From NCBI GenBank assembly GCA_018267575.1, contig JAFDYF010000072.1:1-59560 (forward strand): a stretch of 59,560 nt of DNA, written 5' to 3'. Position 1 is the first letter of the stretch; every line of letters begins with the position of its first letter. The notes below the pieces were generated by a model. That model searched no databases, was not told the DNA's origin, and saw only the letters and a list, made by a program, of their open reading frames with translations. A program made the translations under genes and the position numbers. This document shows, in pieces, positions 1-9,050 of this stretch. Source of the DNA: Bacteroidota bacterium (GTDB lineage Bacteria; Bacteroidota; Bacteroidia; Chitinophagales; Chitinophagaceae).

Positions 1-37
1 AATCAGAGGAATCAGAAAAATCAGGTCGAAATCATGG

Positions 38-1114
38 TCAAAAATGCCACCCCATAATTGCCACCACCGTCATCAACAATAAATTGAACATGCTGATGGG
101 CAACAAATATTTCCATTCCAAATTCAACAATTGGTCGATACGCAATCTCGGGAAAGTCCATCTGAACCACATAATCAAAAATATCAGTCCAATCGTTTTT
201 CCAAAAAACCAAATAGAACTTGGGATATAGTCCATAATATGGTTGAATGTTTCCCAATGTCCTATATGGAATGGCATCCATCCACCAAAGAATAAGGTGG
301 CACCAATCGCACACACGATAAATATGTTGATGTATTCTGCTAAAAAGAACAAAGCAAAGCGCATCCCGGAATATTCGGTATGGAACCCGGCAGTCAACTC
401 GCTTTCGGCCTCGGCCATATCAAATGGGGCGCGGTTGGTTTCGGCGGTCACTGCAATGATGAAAATGACGAATGAAATAATCGCTGGGATATGCCCTTTG
501 AAAATCCACCATCCATCTTCCTGCGATAGGATGATGTCGTTCATGCTCAAACTTCCCGTAAGTACAACAATAGAAAGTACAGAAAGACCAGCCGATAATT
601 CATAGCTCACTATCTGCGCACCGCTCCGCATGGCGCCCAATAAAGAATATTTATTATTACTAGCCCATCCGGCCATTAATACACCTATTACGGAAAGAGA
701 AGAAATGGCAGTAAGATATAATACCCCAATATTGATATCCCAGATTTGAAAGTTTTTTGCAAAGGCGATGGGAGCGAGGATCAGCATGGCCACAATCATC
801 ACCACAAAAGGAGCGAGGTTGAACAAAAATTTATCAGCCCCATCCGGTACCAATGCTTCTTTCATAATTAATTTTAGTGTGTCAGCCGAAGTCTGGAAGA
901 TGCCCTTTGGCCCCAAACGGTTTGGGCCTAAGCGTATTTGCATGACAGCAGCCACTTTCCGTTCCATCCATACCAGGCTTAGTCCCAATAAAGCGAACAG
1001 TGCAATGGCAGAAACCCCTACCAGCACAAATTCGGTGAGCAGTGCCAGTGTTGGGTTGAAATGATTGCCCAACCATTCATGAATAAAATTTGTGAGGCCT
1101 TCTAAACTTAACAT
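38..1114 (-). CDS. nuoH: NADH-quinone oxidoreductase subunit H (complex I membrane subunit)
   Basis: This is the membrane subunit that helps form the quinone chamber and links the peripheral arm of complex I to the proton-pumping arm. The 358-residue length is normal for the family. Both family signatures are visible: the charged loop MERKVAAVMQIRLGPNR around residues 50-66, and AETNRAPFDMAEAESEL around residues 224-240. At least seven hydrophobic segments are apparent. The start is ATG. It lies 110 bases downstream of nuoD on the same strand, and the expected nuoE, nuoF and nuoG are not between them. Only 37 bases remain before the window edge, so nuoI and later genes, if present, are outside. 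Identification is secure. Confidence 0.97.
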   Translation of the reverse strand: MLSLEGLTNFIHEWLGNHFNPTLALLTEFVLVGVSAIALFALLGLSLVWMERKVAAVMQIRLGPNRLGPKGIFQTSADTLKLIMKEALVPDGADKFLFNLAPFVVMIVAMLILAPIAFAKNFQIWDINIGVLYLTAISSLSVIGVLMAGWASNNKYSLLGAMRSGAQIVSYELSAGLSVLSIVVLTGSLSMNDIILSQEDGWWIFKGHIPAIISFVIFIIAVTAETNRAPFDMAEAESELTAGFHTEYSGMRFALFFLAEYINIFIVCAIGATLFFGGWMPFHIGHWETFNHIMDYIPSSIWFFGKTIGLIFLIMWFRWTFPRLRIDQLLNLEWKYLLPISMFNLLLMTVVAIMGWHF

Positions 1115-1224
1115 ATTTTCCGAATTACAAATGCACCATGCTAAACGCTTAAAGCAAAATGCCTAAAGCCTAACGCAAGTATCTCAATAATAAACCCCAA
1201 TTACAAATTCCTATTTCCTAATCT

Positions 1225-2379
1225 CTACCTATCAATATCCGGTATTACCAAATCCAAAGTACCCATGGCTGCCACCAGATCCCCAATCTTCAAACCCCTG
1301 ACCATATGATCCAACGCAGAGAGGTTGGAAAATCCGGGCGACCGAAACTTTATGCGATAAGGAGTGGTTCCACCTTCGCTTACAATATAAACCCCCAGTT
1401 CGCCACGAGCGGTTTCAACACGTTGATAAAATTCACCTTTTGGTAGTTTCAGCACGGCTTTTGTCTTGGCTTGAAAATCGCCTTCAGGGATATTATCGAT
1501 CAATTGTTCTACAATATGTATACTTTCCTGCATTTCCTGAAGCCGAACCATATAGCGGGCAAAAGAATCACCGGCTGTTTCAATGATTTCTTTGAATTCA
1601 ACCTTATCGTAAATATCATAGGGGTAGAGTTTCCTGATATCACAATGCACGCCACTAGCACGTGCCACCGGACCACTGCAACCAAAAGAAATGGCATCTT
1701 CTTTTGATAACACGCCAACATTCTTCATCCGATTCTGGAAAATAATATTCCCGGTAACCAATTCCCCGTACTCGTGAAATTTTCTTTTATATAATTCAAT
1801 AAAACTTTTTACATCTTTCTGGAAATCGGGATGTAGGTCAACCATCACACCACCAGGCACCATATAGTTCATGGTGAGCCGGGCACCACAGGTTTTTTCC
1901 ATGATATCCGTAATGGTCTCTCTTTCCCGAAAGGCATGGAAAAAGGGGGTAAAAGCACCGAGATCCATGGCCATCGCTCCCCACCAAAGTTCATGTGAGG
2001 CAATGCGGGTAAGTTCGTCCATGATCACCCGTATATATTGTGCCCTTTGTGGCACTTCAATCTGCATCGCTTTTTCCACCACCAATGCGCAAGCATGGTT
2101 GTTGATATGGGAAGAGAGATAATCCATCCTACTGGTCACATAAATAAATTGACGGTAGCTTAGGCTCTCGCACATTTTTTCCATGGAGCGGTGGATATAA
2201 CCCAAGTGCGGCTCCACTTTCTTAATGGTTTCACCATTCAAAGTGAGTACGAGATGCAGTACGCCATGTGTGGCCGGATGTTGGGGCCCCACATTGATGA
2301 TCAGGTCGCCCCCTTCCTCAGCTCCTCCGGTAGAGGGGCTTTGGGTACTATCACTTATTATTTTTGTTTCCCTATACAT
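1225..2379 (-). CDS. nuoD: NADH-quinone oxidoreductase subunit D (49 kDa subunit)
   Basis: This peripheral-arm subunit forms the quinone site together with NuoB. The motif GPQHPATHGVLHL lies near the N-terminus. Counted from the ATG at 2379, His-38 and Tyr-87 (in RMDYL) fall at the places of the quinone-contacting His38 and Tyr87 of Thermus Nqo4. An upstream in-frame TTG at 2394 would add five residues, but ATG is the simpler start. The first 25 or so residues are not conserved. They include a Ser/Pro/Gly/Glu stretch encoded by a GC-rich word (2308-2340) that resembles intergenic repeat sequence. NuoC is a separate gene, not fused as in enterobacteria. Confidence 0.96.
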   Translation of the reverse strand: MYRETKIISDSTQSPSTGGAEEGGDLIINVGPQHPATHGVLHLVLTLNGETIKKVEPHLGYIHRSMEKMCESLSYRQFIYVTSRMDYLSSHINNHACALVVEKAMQIEVPQRAQYIRVIMDELTRIASHELWWGAMAMDLGAFTPFFHAFRERETITDIMEKTCGARLTMNYMVPGGVMVDLHPDFQKDVKSFIELYKRKFHEYGELVTGNIIFQNRMKNVGVLSKEDAISFGCSGPVARASGVHCDIRKLYPYDIYDKVEFKEIIETAGDSFARYMVRLQEMQESIHIVEQLIDNIPEGDFQAKTKAVLKLPKGEFYQRVETARGELGVYIVSEGGTTPYRIKFRSPGFSNLSALDHMVRGLKIGDLVAAMGTLDLVIPDIDR

Positions 2380-2413
2380 TTTTTGCTTTTCCAACCCCTC
2401 AATGAAGGGGACC
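2308..2413. repeat. Pair of GC-rich imperfect inverted-repeat words at the nuoC/nuoD junction
   Basis: Two short GC-rich words stand out in AT-rich surroundings. The word at 2308-2340 pairs CCCCCTTCC with GG-rich sequence and lies inside the nuoD reading frame. The word at 2391-2413 contains CCCCTCAATGAAGGGG, a 6-bp stem (CCCCTC-like/GAAGGGG) just upstream of the nuoD ATG. A similar word occurs at 21894-21933, and the two share GGAGCTGAGG. The resemblance suggests a dispersed repeat family, one copy of which is translated. Confidence 0.5.
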
Positions 2414-2495
2414 TATTAATCGCTGATTATTTTTTATCGAATGCCAAAAAACAATTTTATAAACCCATTTTTTTTCGCTTTTTTAGCTGTAGGCT

Positions 2496-2951
2496 TTATA
2501 GTTTAATCATATTCACTTCGTCTACATAATCTTTTCTAAGGGGCCATCCTTCCCAATCGTCGGGCATGATGAGCCTCCGCAGATCAGGATGCTGCAGGAA
2601 TTTCACACCGAACAGGTCATATACTTCTCTTTCCAACAACTCGGCCGTTTTCCAGATATCCGATACCGTTTCTATCTCTGGTTGGTTTCTATCCAATTTT
2701 GATTTCACAACGATGGTATGTCGGTGAAGAGTCGACGAAAGATGATAAACCATTGTAAAATGCGTTTTCCAATCCACGCAGGTAAGGCAAAAAAGATAAT
2801 CAAAATCGAGTCCAGTTCCAGTACGAAGGCTTTGCATAAAGGATTTAAATTTTTCCACCGGCACAAACAGATTCAGCCATTCGCCTCCTTCTTCAGAACT
2901 GGTTTCTGGAACCATCTCAAGGAATTTTATTTTTAAGTCTTCGTTATTCAT
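2496..2951 (-). CDS. nuoC: NADH-quinone oxidoreductase subunit C (30 kDa subunit)
   Basis: This peripheral-arm structural subunit of complex I docks against NuoD. The 151-residue protein carries the family core: a DWKTHFTMVYHL strand, followed by the signature EREVYDLFGVKFLQHPDLRR and then the ending GWPLRKDYV. The start is ATG at 2951. It is 81 bases downstream of nuoB and about 116 bases upstream of the preferred nuoD start. These spacers are unusually long for a nuo operon and are filled with low-complexity sequence. Identification is secure. Confidence 0.95.
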   Translation of the reverse strand: MNNEDLKIKFLEMVPETSSEEGGEWLNLFVPVEKFKSFMQSLRTGTGLDFDYLFCLTCVDWKTHFTMVYHLSSTLHRHTIVVKSKLDRNQPEIETVSDIWKTAELLEREVYDLFGVKFLQHPDLRRLIMPDDWEGWPLRKDYVDEVNMIKL

Positions 2952-3032
2952 GATTTTTAAAGGTTTGAGGTTTAGGGTAAAGGGCTTAAGGCCTAAAGAA
3001 AGTCATACCTTCCACCTTATACCTTTTGCCTT
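2952..3032. repeat. Low-complexity spacer between nuoB and nuoC
   Basis: The spacer holds repeated words of the type AGGTTTGAGGTTTAGGG and GGGCTTAAGGCCTAAAG on the plus strand, then ACCTTCCACCTTATACC. The reverse complement of the latter resembles the AAGGTATAGGG-type words at 15219-15275. The nuoD/nuoH spacer (1115-1224) has related words such as GCCTAAAGCCTAACG. No function is evident. Confidence 0.4.
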
Positions 3033-3575
3033 CTACCCCAAGCCTTCCTTTATTTGTTCTCTCGTTAATCCAGCTTTTATTTTTCCCTGCAAAGTGATCA
3101 ATGCATGCAATAATGCTTCTGGCCGCGGAGGGCATCCCGGTATATAAACATCTACAGGGATCACATGATCTGCACCCTTGACCACAGAATAGGTATTATA
3201 AAAAAAAGGGCCTCCGCTGATTGCACAAGCCCCCATGGCAATTACATATTTGGGATCGGCCATTTGGTCGTACAACCTTTTCAGTACGGGCGCCATTTTA
3301 TTTACAATGGTGCCGGCAATGATAATCACATCAGCCTGTCTGGGCGTGGCCCTGGCTACTTCAAAACCAAATCTGGAAAAATCATATTTCGCAGAAGCTA
3401 CTGACATCATCTCAATACCGCAGCAACTCGTGGCAAAAGTGAGTGGCCACAATGAATTGGCACGGGCCCAGTTGATGACCTCATCCAGTTTGCTCAGTAC
3501 AACCCCTCCACCTGGGGTTTCATGTATCTCCCCCGGAAAATTTTTCTGTTCAAGACTATTTTCCTTTAGATCCAT
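3033..3575 (-). CDS. nuoB: NADH-quinone oxidoreductase subunit B (N2 cluster subunit)
   Basis: This subunit carries iron-sulfur cluster N2, the last electron carrier before quinone. The four cluster ligands are visible: the tandem Cys-51/Cys-52 in [11 protein letters not shown], Cys-117 in MGACAISGG, and Cys-148 in [13 protein letters not shown]. The 180-residue length is typical, with a short unconserved N-terminal tail. The ATG at 3575 lies inside the 3' end of nuoA, giving a 10-base overlap that implies translational coupling. Identification is secure. Confidence 0.97.
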   Translation of the reverse strand: MDLKENSLEQKNFPGEIHETPGGGVVLSKLDEVINWARANSLWPLTFATSCCGIEMMSVASAKYDFSRFGFEVARATPRQADVIIIAGTIVNKMAPVLKRLYDQMADPKYVIAMGACAISGGPFFYNTYSVVKGADHVIPVDVYIPGCPPRPEALLHALITLQGKIKAGLTREQIKEGLG

Positions 3576-3916
3576 TTCAATGCTCCTTTTTTATGTGCAT
3601 ACAAAAATCCCATAAATAATATGAAAAGGAATATCACGATTTCGATTAAAGCAGGTAAGCCTACCCGTTTGACTACGACTGCCCACGGGTACATAAAAAC
3701 CAGTTCCACGTCAAAAATGAGGAAGATGAGCGCAAATAAATAATAGCCTACATTGAACTGGTTCCAAGGAGATCCGGATGCGGGGATTCCACATTCATAA
3801 GCCTGACCCTTTTGTGGGTTCTTTGAGCCCTTGACAAAAATTTTGGAGATAGATATTCCGCCAACCGAAAAAGCGATGGCAGCAAAAATGAGTATGATTA
3901 AGAAAGAAGCACCCAT
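3566..3916 (-). CDS. nuoA: NADH-quinone oxidoreductase subunit A
   Basis: This is a small three-helix membrane subunit of complex I. The 116-residue protein shows an N-terminal hydrophobic segment, the conserved loop [20 protein letters not shown] with its reactive cysteine, then [14 protein letters not shown] and a third hydrophobic segment. It is the first gene of the visible minus-strand nuo operon, begins with ATG at 3916, and overlaps nuoB by 10 bases. I did not find a clear -7 box upstream on the minus strand. Confidence 0.96.
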   Translation of the reverse strand: MGASFLIILIFAAIAFSVGGISISKIFVKGSKNPQKGQAYECGIPASGSPWNQFNVGYYLFALIFLIFDVELVFMYPWAVVVKRVGLPALIEIVIFLFILFMGFLYAHKKGALKWI

Positions 3917-4444
3917 ATCGCAATCTTATAAATGCTAATGTAAGGAGTTAATTCTAAACACGAAATGATTTTTATCACCAATTTCACACAAGGATATTTC
4001 ATTTTTTAAATCTTATATTATGCGCTTTTCTTTTTAGTTTTTCTTGAAGACTGAATTTTATTTTCAATCTACAATTATGACTTATCTCAAATATTGGTCA
4101 CCAAAATATCCGTGTAATGAATTTGTTACTGAAGCCCCATATAACGTGGTTTTCAGGTTTTATGATTTTTAAAAAATGATATCCTGATTGAAACTTGCCA
4201 TTAAATTAACCCTAGCTTGAAAGTGAATCGTTGTTCTTGAAAGCAAGAAATTTTTTATAACTGTAAAAAAAATGTTTTTGGACTATTGAGATAATGCCTA
4301 AAAAAAATTACTTTTAATGGTTGCAGGAAATTATATTTTGTAAAACTTTTTAGTTTCTGGGATTAGCTATTTAGATAAAGGCTATCACCTCTAATAGATT
4401 TTATGGGTTCAATGAAAAGAATGTTCTAAATAAGCCTTGTTACC
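3917..4444. other. 528-base AT-rich divergent spacer between nuoA and the SusD gene
   Basis: This spacer must hold promoters for both divergent units, but I found no sequence fully matching TAnnTTTG in a useful position. No open frame of significant size is present. In particular there is no trace of a TonB-dependent SusC-type gene, the usual upstream partner of the SusD-like gene that follows. Confidence 0.6.
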
Positions 4445-6028
4445 ATGAAAAAAATAATTACAGTATTAGTAATCTTGATTGCAGTGGGGGCATGCTCCAA
4501 AAATCAACAGGACCCAAATCAACCCCCCGACCAGATATTTGCACAGGACTTCCCTGGGGCTGGGACGCCAATCGCAGGGATTATTTTTAATTTAAATGGG
4601 CATCAAGTTGAGGAAGACCTATTGCAGGACTCTTGGATGGGCTATATGAACACGGGCACTCCCTTTGTGGGCAATGTGAACAATACGACCTATTATATCC
4701 GCTGGAACGCTTATTGGGGCCGTGAATATGGAAGTGTGATGACTCCTGCTGATCTGGTAATCCAATCAGCCGAATTAAATCATCTCCCCATGTTGGCCAG
4801 TTTGGTCAAGTTTATCAAAGTCTTATCCATGTCAAAATTGACTGCCGTATATGGACCTGTTATTTATTCCAATTATGGCAACAATTCCACCACGACTCTC
4901 TATGATAAAGAATCCGACTTGTACTCCCTTTTCTTTAAGCAATTGGATACTATTCAGGCAAGTTTTGCGTCTAATACCAGCTATGATGGGTTCAAGAAAT
5001 ATGACCCAACAGCCTATGGGGGCAGCCTTCCTCAATGGATGAAACTGGTGAACTCCCTGAGACTAAGGCTGGCAATGCGTTTGTCAAAGGTGGATCCGGC
5101 CACGGCAAAAATACAAGGCGAGAAAGCTCTGAGCGACCCCGCTGGACTCATTACAACCAATGCCGATAATTTCACCAATTCTTTGATGGGCAATATCATG
5201 CCCATGGCACAGATCTGCTATCAGTGGGACGATACCCGCATGGGCGCCGTGATGGAATCTTTTCTGGTAGGACTAAAAGATGGGAGGATATCTACTTACT
5301 TTTTCCCTGTATCTGATACAAGTTTGGTAGCCGATCACCCATCTATGCCGTATAAGGGAATTCGCAATGGGGCCTATATCAATCTAAAAGAAGACCATCT
5401 CCCTTTTTCCAAAGTGAACCCCAATTTTAACAATCCACCCAATGGGGGCACAACGACAACTAGAAGGAATTTTACGGCTGCAGAAGTTGCGTTCCTGAAA
5501 GCAGAGGCTGGGCTTAGGGGTTGGGCCGGAGCAGGTGATCCCCAAACCAATTACGAGAACGGGGTAAGGCTGTCCTTTGCCGATTGGGGTGCAAGTGGCG
5601 TGGACGCTTATCTTGCAGACAATACCAGCTCGCCTATTAATTATGTGGATCCCATTGACTCCCGCAATAATTTCACTTCTCTTTCCAATATTACTGTTGC
5701 CTGGAACAATGCCGACAACAACGAACTGAAACTGGAAAAAATCATTACCCAAAAATGGATCAATAATTTTACCAATACTTTGGAATCATGGGTGGATTTC
5801 AGAAGGACTGGTTATCCTAAAATTCCTCATGTAGCTTATAATGCGAGCAGTCCGGACTGGGGAGTAATTCCAGCCGACCAATGGATCAAAAGGATGCCCT
5901 TCCCAGACAGTGAAAGGAGCGGGAATAGCGCTGGTGTAGCGGATGCAGTTACCAAAATGGGCGCTGGTGCTGCTGATGATATTGCCACCCGCTTATATTT
6001 TGATACCGGTAATCCTTCCAATTTTTAA
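4445..6028 (+). CDS. SusD/RagB-family outer-membrane lipoprotein (SusD-like_2 type), without a SusC neighbour
   Basis: SusD-like proteins are surface lipoproteins that cap a TonB-dependent SusC-type pore and capture glycans or peptides. This 527-residue protein starts with a signal peptide ending in the lipobox AVGAC (lipid on Cys-17). The segment WMKLVNSLRLRLAMRLSKVD near residue 200 is typical of the SusD-like_2 branch, as is the C-terminal region with AEVAFLKAEAGLRG and ITQKWINNF. The odd feature is context. The upstream 528 bases are non-coding and the next gene is convergent, so no SusC partner is encoded here. The ligand cannot be told from sequence. Confidence 0.88.
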   Translation: MKKIITVLVILIAVGACSKNQQDPNQPPDQIFAQDFPGAGTPIAGIIFNLNGHQVEEDLLQDSWMGYMNTGTPFVGNVNNTTYYIRWNAYWGREYGSVMTPADLVIQSAELNHLPMLASLVKFIKVLSMSKLTAVYGPVIYSNYGNNSTTTLYDKESDLYSLFFKQLDTIQASFASNTSYDGFKKYDPTAYGGSLPQWMKLVNSLRLRLAMRLSKVDPATAKIQGEKALSDPAGLITTNADNFTNSLMGNIMPMAQICYQWDDTRMGAVMESFLVGLKDGRISTYFFPVSDTSLVADHPSMPYKGIRNGAYINLKEDHLPFSKVNPNFNNPPNGGTTTTRRNFTAAEVAFLKAEAGLRGWAGAGDPQTNYENGVRLSFADWGASGVDAYLADNTSSPINYVDPIDSRNNFTSLSNITVAWNNADNNELKLEKIITQKWINNFTNTLESWVDFRRTGYPKIPHVAYNASSPDWGVIPADQWIKRMPFPDSERSGNSAGVADAVTKMGAGAADDIATRLYFDTGNPSNF

Positions 6029-6050
6029 TAAAAAAATTGATTTTAAAAAA

Positions 6051-6074
6051 GAAGCTGCTTAAAAAAGCAGCTTC
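6051..6074 (-). terminator. Rho-independent terminator, minus-strand orientation
   Basis: A perfect 10-bp stem GAAGCTGCTT/AAGCAGCTTC encloses a four-base loop. On the minus strand it is followed by TTTTTT. It sits between the convergent SusD gene and the S9 peptidase, about 225 bases past the peptidase stop. On the plus strand the hairpin is followed by an A-rich tract, so termination there is less likely. Confidence 0.7.
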
Positions 6075-6300
6075 AGAAAAAACTTTAGAGGGGGATTAGT
6101 CTTTCGCAGAATTGGACGTTTCTTTGGGTTTGGACTTGTCTGGACTAAAGTATTTTTGGTTTTGCTATAACTATGATTCAATTACGGCACAAAATTCCCT
6201 AAAGCAGAGATTTGATTTTGTAGTGTAATGTCGAAACTGGGTTAGAATTAGTTCTACTTTTTGGATTGATTTGAATCAATAATAAGAATGCCTGCAAATA

Positions 6301-8376
6301 CTATTTATTTTTCAATCGCTTATTAAAGAACGCACTACTTGCATGATAGGCTTTTAACCAATTACGGTGCAACAAAAAACTGTGGACTTCATCAGGAAAT
6401 ATCAATTGTTCCAGATAAACATTTTGCCGCCTCAATTTTTCCACCAAGTTCACCGTTTGGCTGAATGGTACATTCCGGTCATCATCACCATGTATAAATA
6501 ATACCGGTGATTTCCATCCCGATAAATAATGGACTGGGGATGATTCTAATGCTGTTTTAGCAAAAGCAGATTGTGTTGCGGGATCATAATCCGATACCCA
6601 ATTTTTCATTTCCTCACTCCAATCATGCACCCCATGAATATCCACACCACATGAAAATAGGTCAGAGCTTCTTGCCAGTCCCATCGCGGTGAGATAACCG
6701 CCATAGGAGCCGCCCCATAATCCGATTCTTTTTGGATCTACATCTGCCCGCCTTTTCATATAGAGCCCTGCTGCCTTTACATCCATGTACTCGCTACCTC
6801 CATTGGCTCCATAATGCAAGGCCTCACGAAAATTCAACCCATAACCAATCCCGCTACGATAATTGACCGACAAAACGATATAACCGTTATTGGCATTGAA
6901 CTGGTTCATGGAATAATCATTGGAGTAATAATCCATATAATGGTAGCCCAAGAGCATTTGTCTTTTTGAACCTCCATGGAAAAAAAGCAATGCGGGATAT
7001 TTTTTGCCAGGCTGGTAACCTCTCGGTAAGAACAATTGGCCATGAATCAGCAGTCCATCTTCTGAGCGAAAACTGATATCCGTAGGTATCACCAATTTGT
7101 CTGATGGGAAATTCTTAGGGAACAAATCCAATCCTATGGGATGGATGCTTCCATCCAAATTTACCATTGCAGGCCAAGCCGGAGTAATGGCGGTTGAATG
7201 GAGTATCACTAAACCGGATTGGGTAATCACAGGTGACCATTCAATGCCATCTCCTTTAGTGATTGAAATTATTTTACCATCGTTCAGATCTACTTGCATA
7301 ATATGCCTGTGGTGACTATCGCCAATATTTGTATTAAAGATTACGGCCGTTTTATCCGAATTCAATAACATATTTTCCACTTCCCCTTCACCGGGTGTAA
7401 GCAGCTTTACTGTTCCATTCCGCAGATCCAGTTTGTAGAGGTGCTGCCAGCCATCTTTTTCCCAAGGGAATATAATTTGATCCTTCGCTGCCCATAAAAG
7501 CAGGTTTTCGGCCACAGGGAGCTGTTCAAAAAGGATGCTTCCGGGGCCTTTGTCAGCTTTCCAGATTTCAGTTGCTTTTCCTGTGGCAATATTTAAAAGC
7601 CTTATCGACCAAGGATTTCCTTCCCTTGCTTCGGTAAATGGCAATCGATCTTTGCTATGGGGGCTCCGAATAAAGGCAATCTCGGTTCCATCTGGTGACC
7701 ATACTGGCGCATCGTCTATATCAACGGAAGGGTCGGGATAGCTGAGTGTTTTTTCATCTATATTGTAGAGACCAAGAAATGCATGGTCGCCCCGGTTACT
7801 GATAAACGTTAGATATTTACCATTGGGGGAGAAACGCAATTGGTTGATATGCCCCCTTGCCGTGACCCATTTTTTTGGAGCTTTGGTTGAATCCAGATTC
7901 ATGAACCATATTTGACCGGCTTTATTAAAAAGTAGGGTCTTATTATCGGGTGAAACAACAGGACTATTGCCCTCTGCAAGCCTTCTTAAATTTTTTCCAT
8001 CCACATCTACAATCCAGATCGTTTTTTCGGTATTGGTTTGGAGCTGGGCTGGATTTGCTGCTTCCCCATTTCCGTTATTTGGATTGCCCTCAACGAATAA
8101 AATCTTGTTGCCATCGGGGGTAAATCGGAGCTCGCTGATTTCAATCCCATCATCCGAATTGTGTTTGGTCAGTGGTCTTACCGTAAATGTGGCTGCATCT
8201 GCGATATATACATTTCTTACTCCTTGGTTATTGAAAACCCAGGCAAATTGTCGACCATCCTTCGTGCTATTCAGTTCAGTAGGGAAGGGCACCGAAAGCA
8301 GATCTTCCATTTTTACCTGAGCGACAAGACTAGAAATGAATAAAAAAGAGCAGATAAAAACGAAAGACTTTCTCAT
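6301..8376 (-). CDS. Secreted S9-family prolyl oligopeptidase-like serine peptidase
   Basis: The protein has 691 residues and begins with a signal peptide (about residues 1-19, ending LVAQ). Residues 25-420 look like a WD40/TolB-type beta-propeller with repeated blades such as FTPDGNKILFVEG, FSPNGKYLTFISN and WSPDGTEIAFIRS. The C-terminal alpha/beta-hydrolase domain has the nucleophile elbow GGSYGGY (Ser-557), an acid in HGDDDRNVP (about Asp-633) and the histidine in DEVHSF (about His-665). This is the architecture of dipeptidyl/acylaminoacyl peptidases acting in the periplasm or outside the cell. It is monocistronic and faces the SusD gene. Exact specificity is not predictable. Confidence 0.92.
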   Translation of the reverse strand: MRKSFVFICSFLFISSLVAQVKMEDLLSVPFPTELNSTKDGRQFAWVFNNQGVRNVYIADAATFTVRPLTKHNSDDGIEISELRFTPDGNKILFVEGNPNNGNGEAANPAQLQTNTEKTIWIVDVDGKNLRRLAEGNSPVVSPDNKTLLFNKAGQIWFMNLDSTKAPKKWVTARGHINQLRFSPNGKYLTFISNRGDHAFLGLYNIDEKTLSYPDPSVDIDDAPVWSPDGTEIAFIRSPHSKDRLPFTEAREGNPWSIRLLNIATGKATEIWKADKGPGSILFEQLPVAENLLLWAAKDQIIFPWEKDGWQHLYKLDLRNGTVKLLTPGEGEVENMLLNSDKTAVIFNTNIGDSHHRHIMQVDLNDGKIISITKGDGIEWSPVITQSGLVILHSTAITPAWPAMVNLDGSIHPIGLDLFPKNFPSDKLVIPTDISFRSEDGLLIHGQLFLPRGYQPGKKYPALLFFHGGSKRQMLLGYHYMDYYSNDYSMNQFNANNGYIVLSVNYRSGIGYGLNFREALHYGANGGSEYMDVKAAGLYMKRRADVDPKRIGLWGGSYGGYLTAMGLARSSDLFSCGVDIHGVHDWSEEMKNWVSDYDPATQSAFAKTALESSPVHYLSGWKSPVLFIHGDDDRNVPFSQTVNLVEKLRRQNVYLEQLIFPDEVHSFLLHRNWLKAYHASSAFFNKRLKNK

Positions 8377-8560
8377 GTTATTTGTTTTGGATAGCCCATT
8401 AAATTAGTGAATAAGCGTTGGATTTTTATTTTATTTTCATTCTTATAGAAATAGGATGAATAATTGATAATAAAAACCACCCTTGTTATTGATGACCTGT
8501 TTGGTGAAATCCAACTTTATTTGTAATTTTTTAAAAATTAACCATTAAAAACACCTTATT

Positions 8561-8983
8561 ATGGCAGAACAACAAGACCTTTTAAACGAGTTCTTAGAAC
8601 CTACTTATCAATATGCCTCCATCGGACAGCGTTTTGCTAACTATTTGATTGATGTGATCGCCTTTTATGCCATCCTTTTTGTTATTATATTTCTACTGCG
8701 CGACTCCGGTTTGGTAGGCTCGGAAGGATTTCAGTTATTTTTGATTTTTATTGTATTTATTGGATATTATACTTTGTTAGAAGGTGGCACTGGGAAATCT
8801 GTGGGCAAAATGGTAAGCAAAACCAAAGTTGTTCAGGTAGATGGAACATCCATTAATTTTAGGAAGGCATTTATGCGCAGTTTATGCAGGTTGGTCCCTT
8901 TTGAATTTCTTTCTGCATTTGGTGGGGGCTCCATGTTGCACGATAAATGGACGGATACTATGGTTGTGCAGGATTCGAATTGA
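8561..8983 (+). CDS. RDD family membrane protein
   Basis: This is a 140-residue integral membrane protein with the RDD domain: YASIGQRFANYLIDVIAFY at the start of helix 1, a second hydrophobic segment (FQLFLIFIVFIGYYTLL), then the family loop GGTGKSVGKMVSKTKVV and a C-terminal part RSLCRLVPFEFLSAFGG. The family's function is poorly defined; members have been linked to ion transport and stress. The gene stands alone, with ATG at 8561, and converges on secA across a shared hairpin at 9008-9030. Confidence 0.9.
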   Translation: MAEQQDLLNEFLEPTYQYASIGQRFANYLIDVIAFYAILFVIIFLLRDSGLVGSEGFQLFLIFIVFIGYYTLLEGGTGKSVGKMVSKTKVVQVDGTSINFRKAFMRSLCRLVPFEFLSAFGGGSMLHDKWTDTMVVQDSN

Positions 8984-9007
8984 TATTCTTCAAGTATTCT
9001 TTATAAA

Positions 9008-9030
9008 AAAGCCACGCAATGCGTGGCTTT
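9008..9030. terminator. Bidirectional hairpin terminator between the RDD gene and secA
   Basis: The stem AAAGCCACGC/GCGTGGCTTT has 10 bp and a three-base loop. On the minus strand it continues into TTTTTT, a strong terminator 20 bases past the secA stop. On the plus strand only three T bases follow, giving weaker termination for the RDD gene. Confidence 0.8.
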
Positions 9031-9050
9031 CGACTATGTAAAACTTTTGT

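Noticed and set aside
3917..4444. Degraded SusC gene upstream of the SusD gene
   Set aside because: No frame shows TonB-box, plug or beta-barrel features; the sequence is simply AT-rich spacer.
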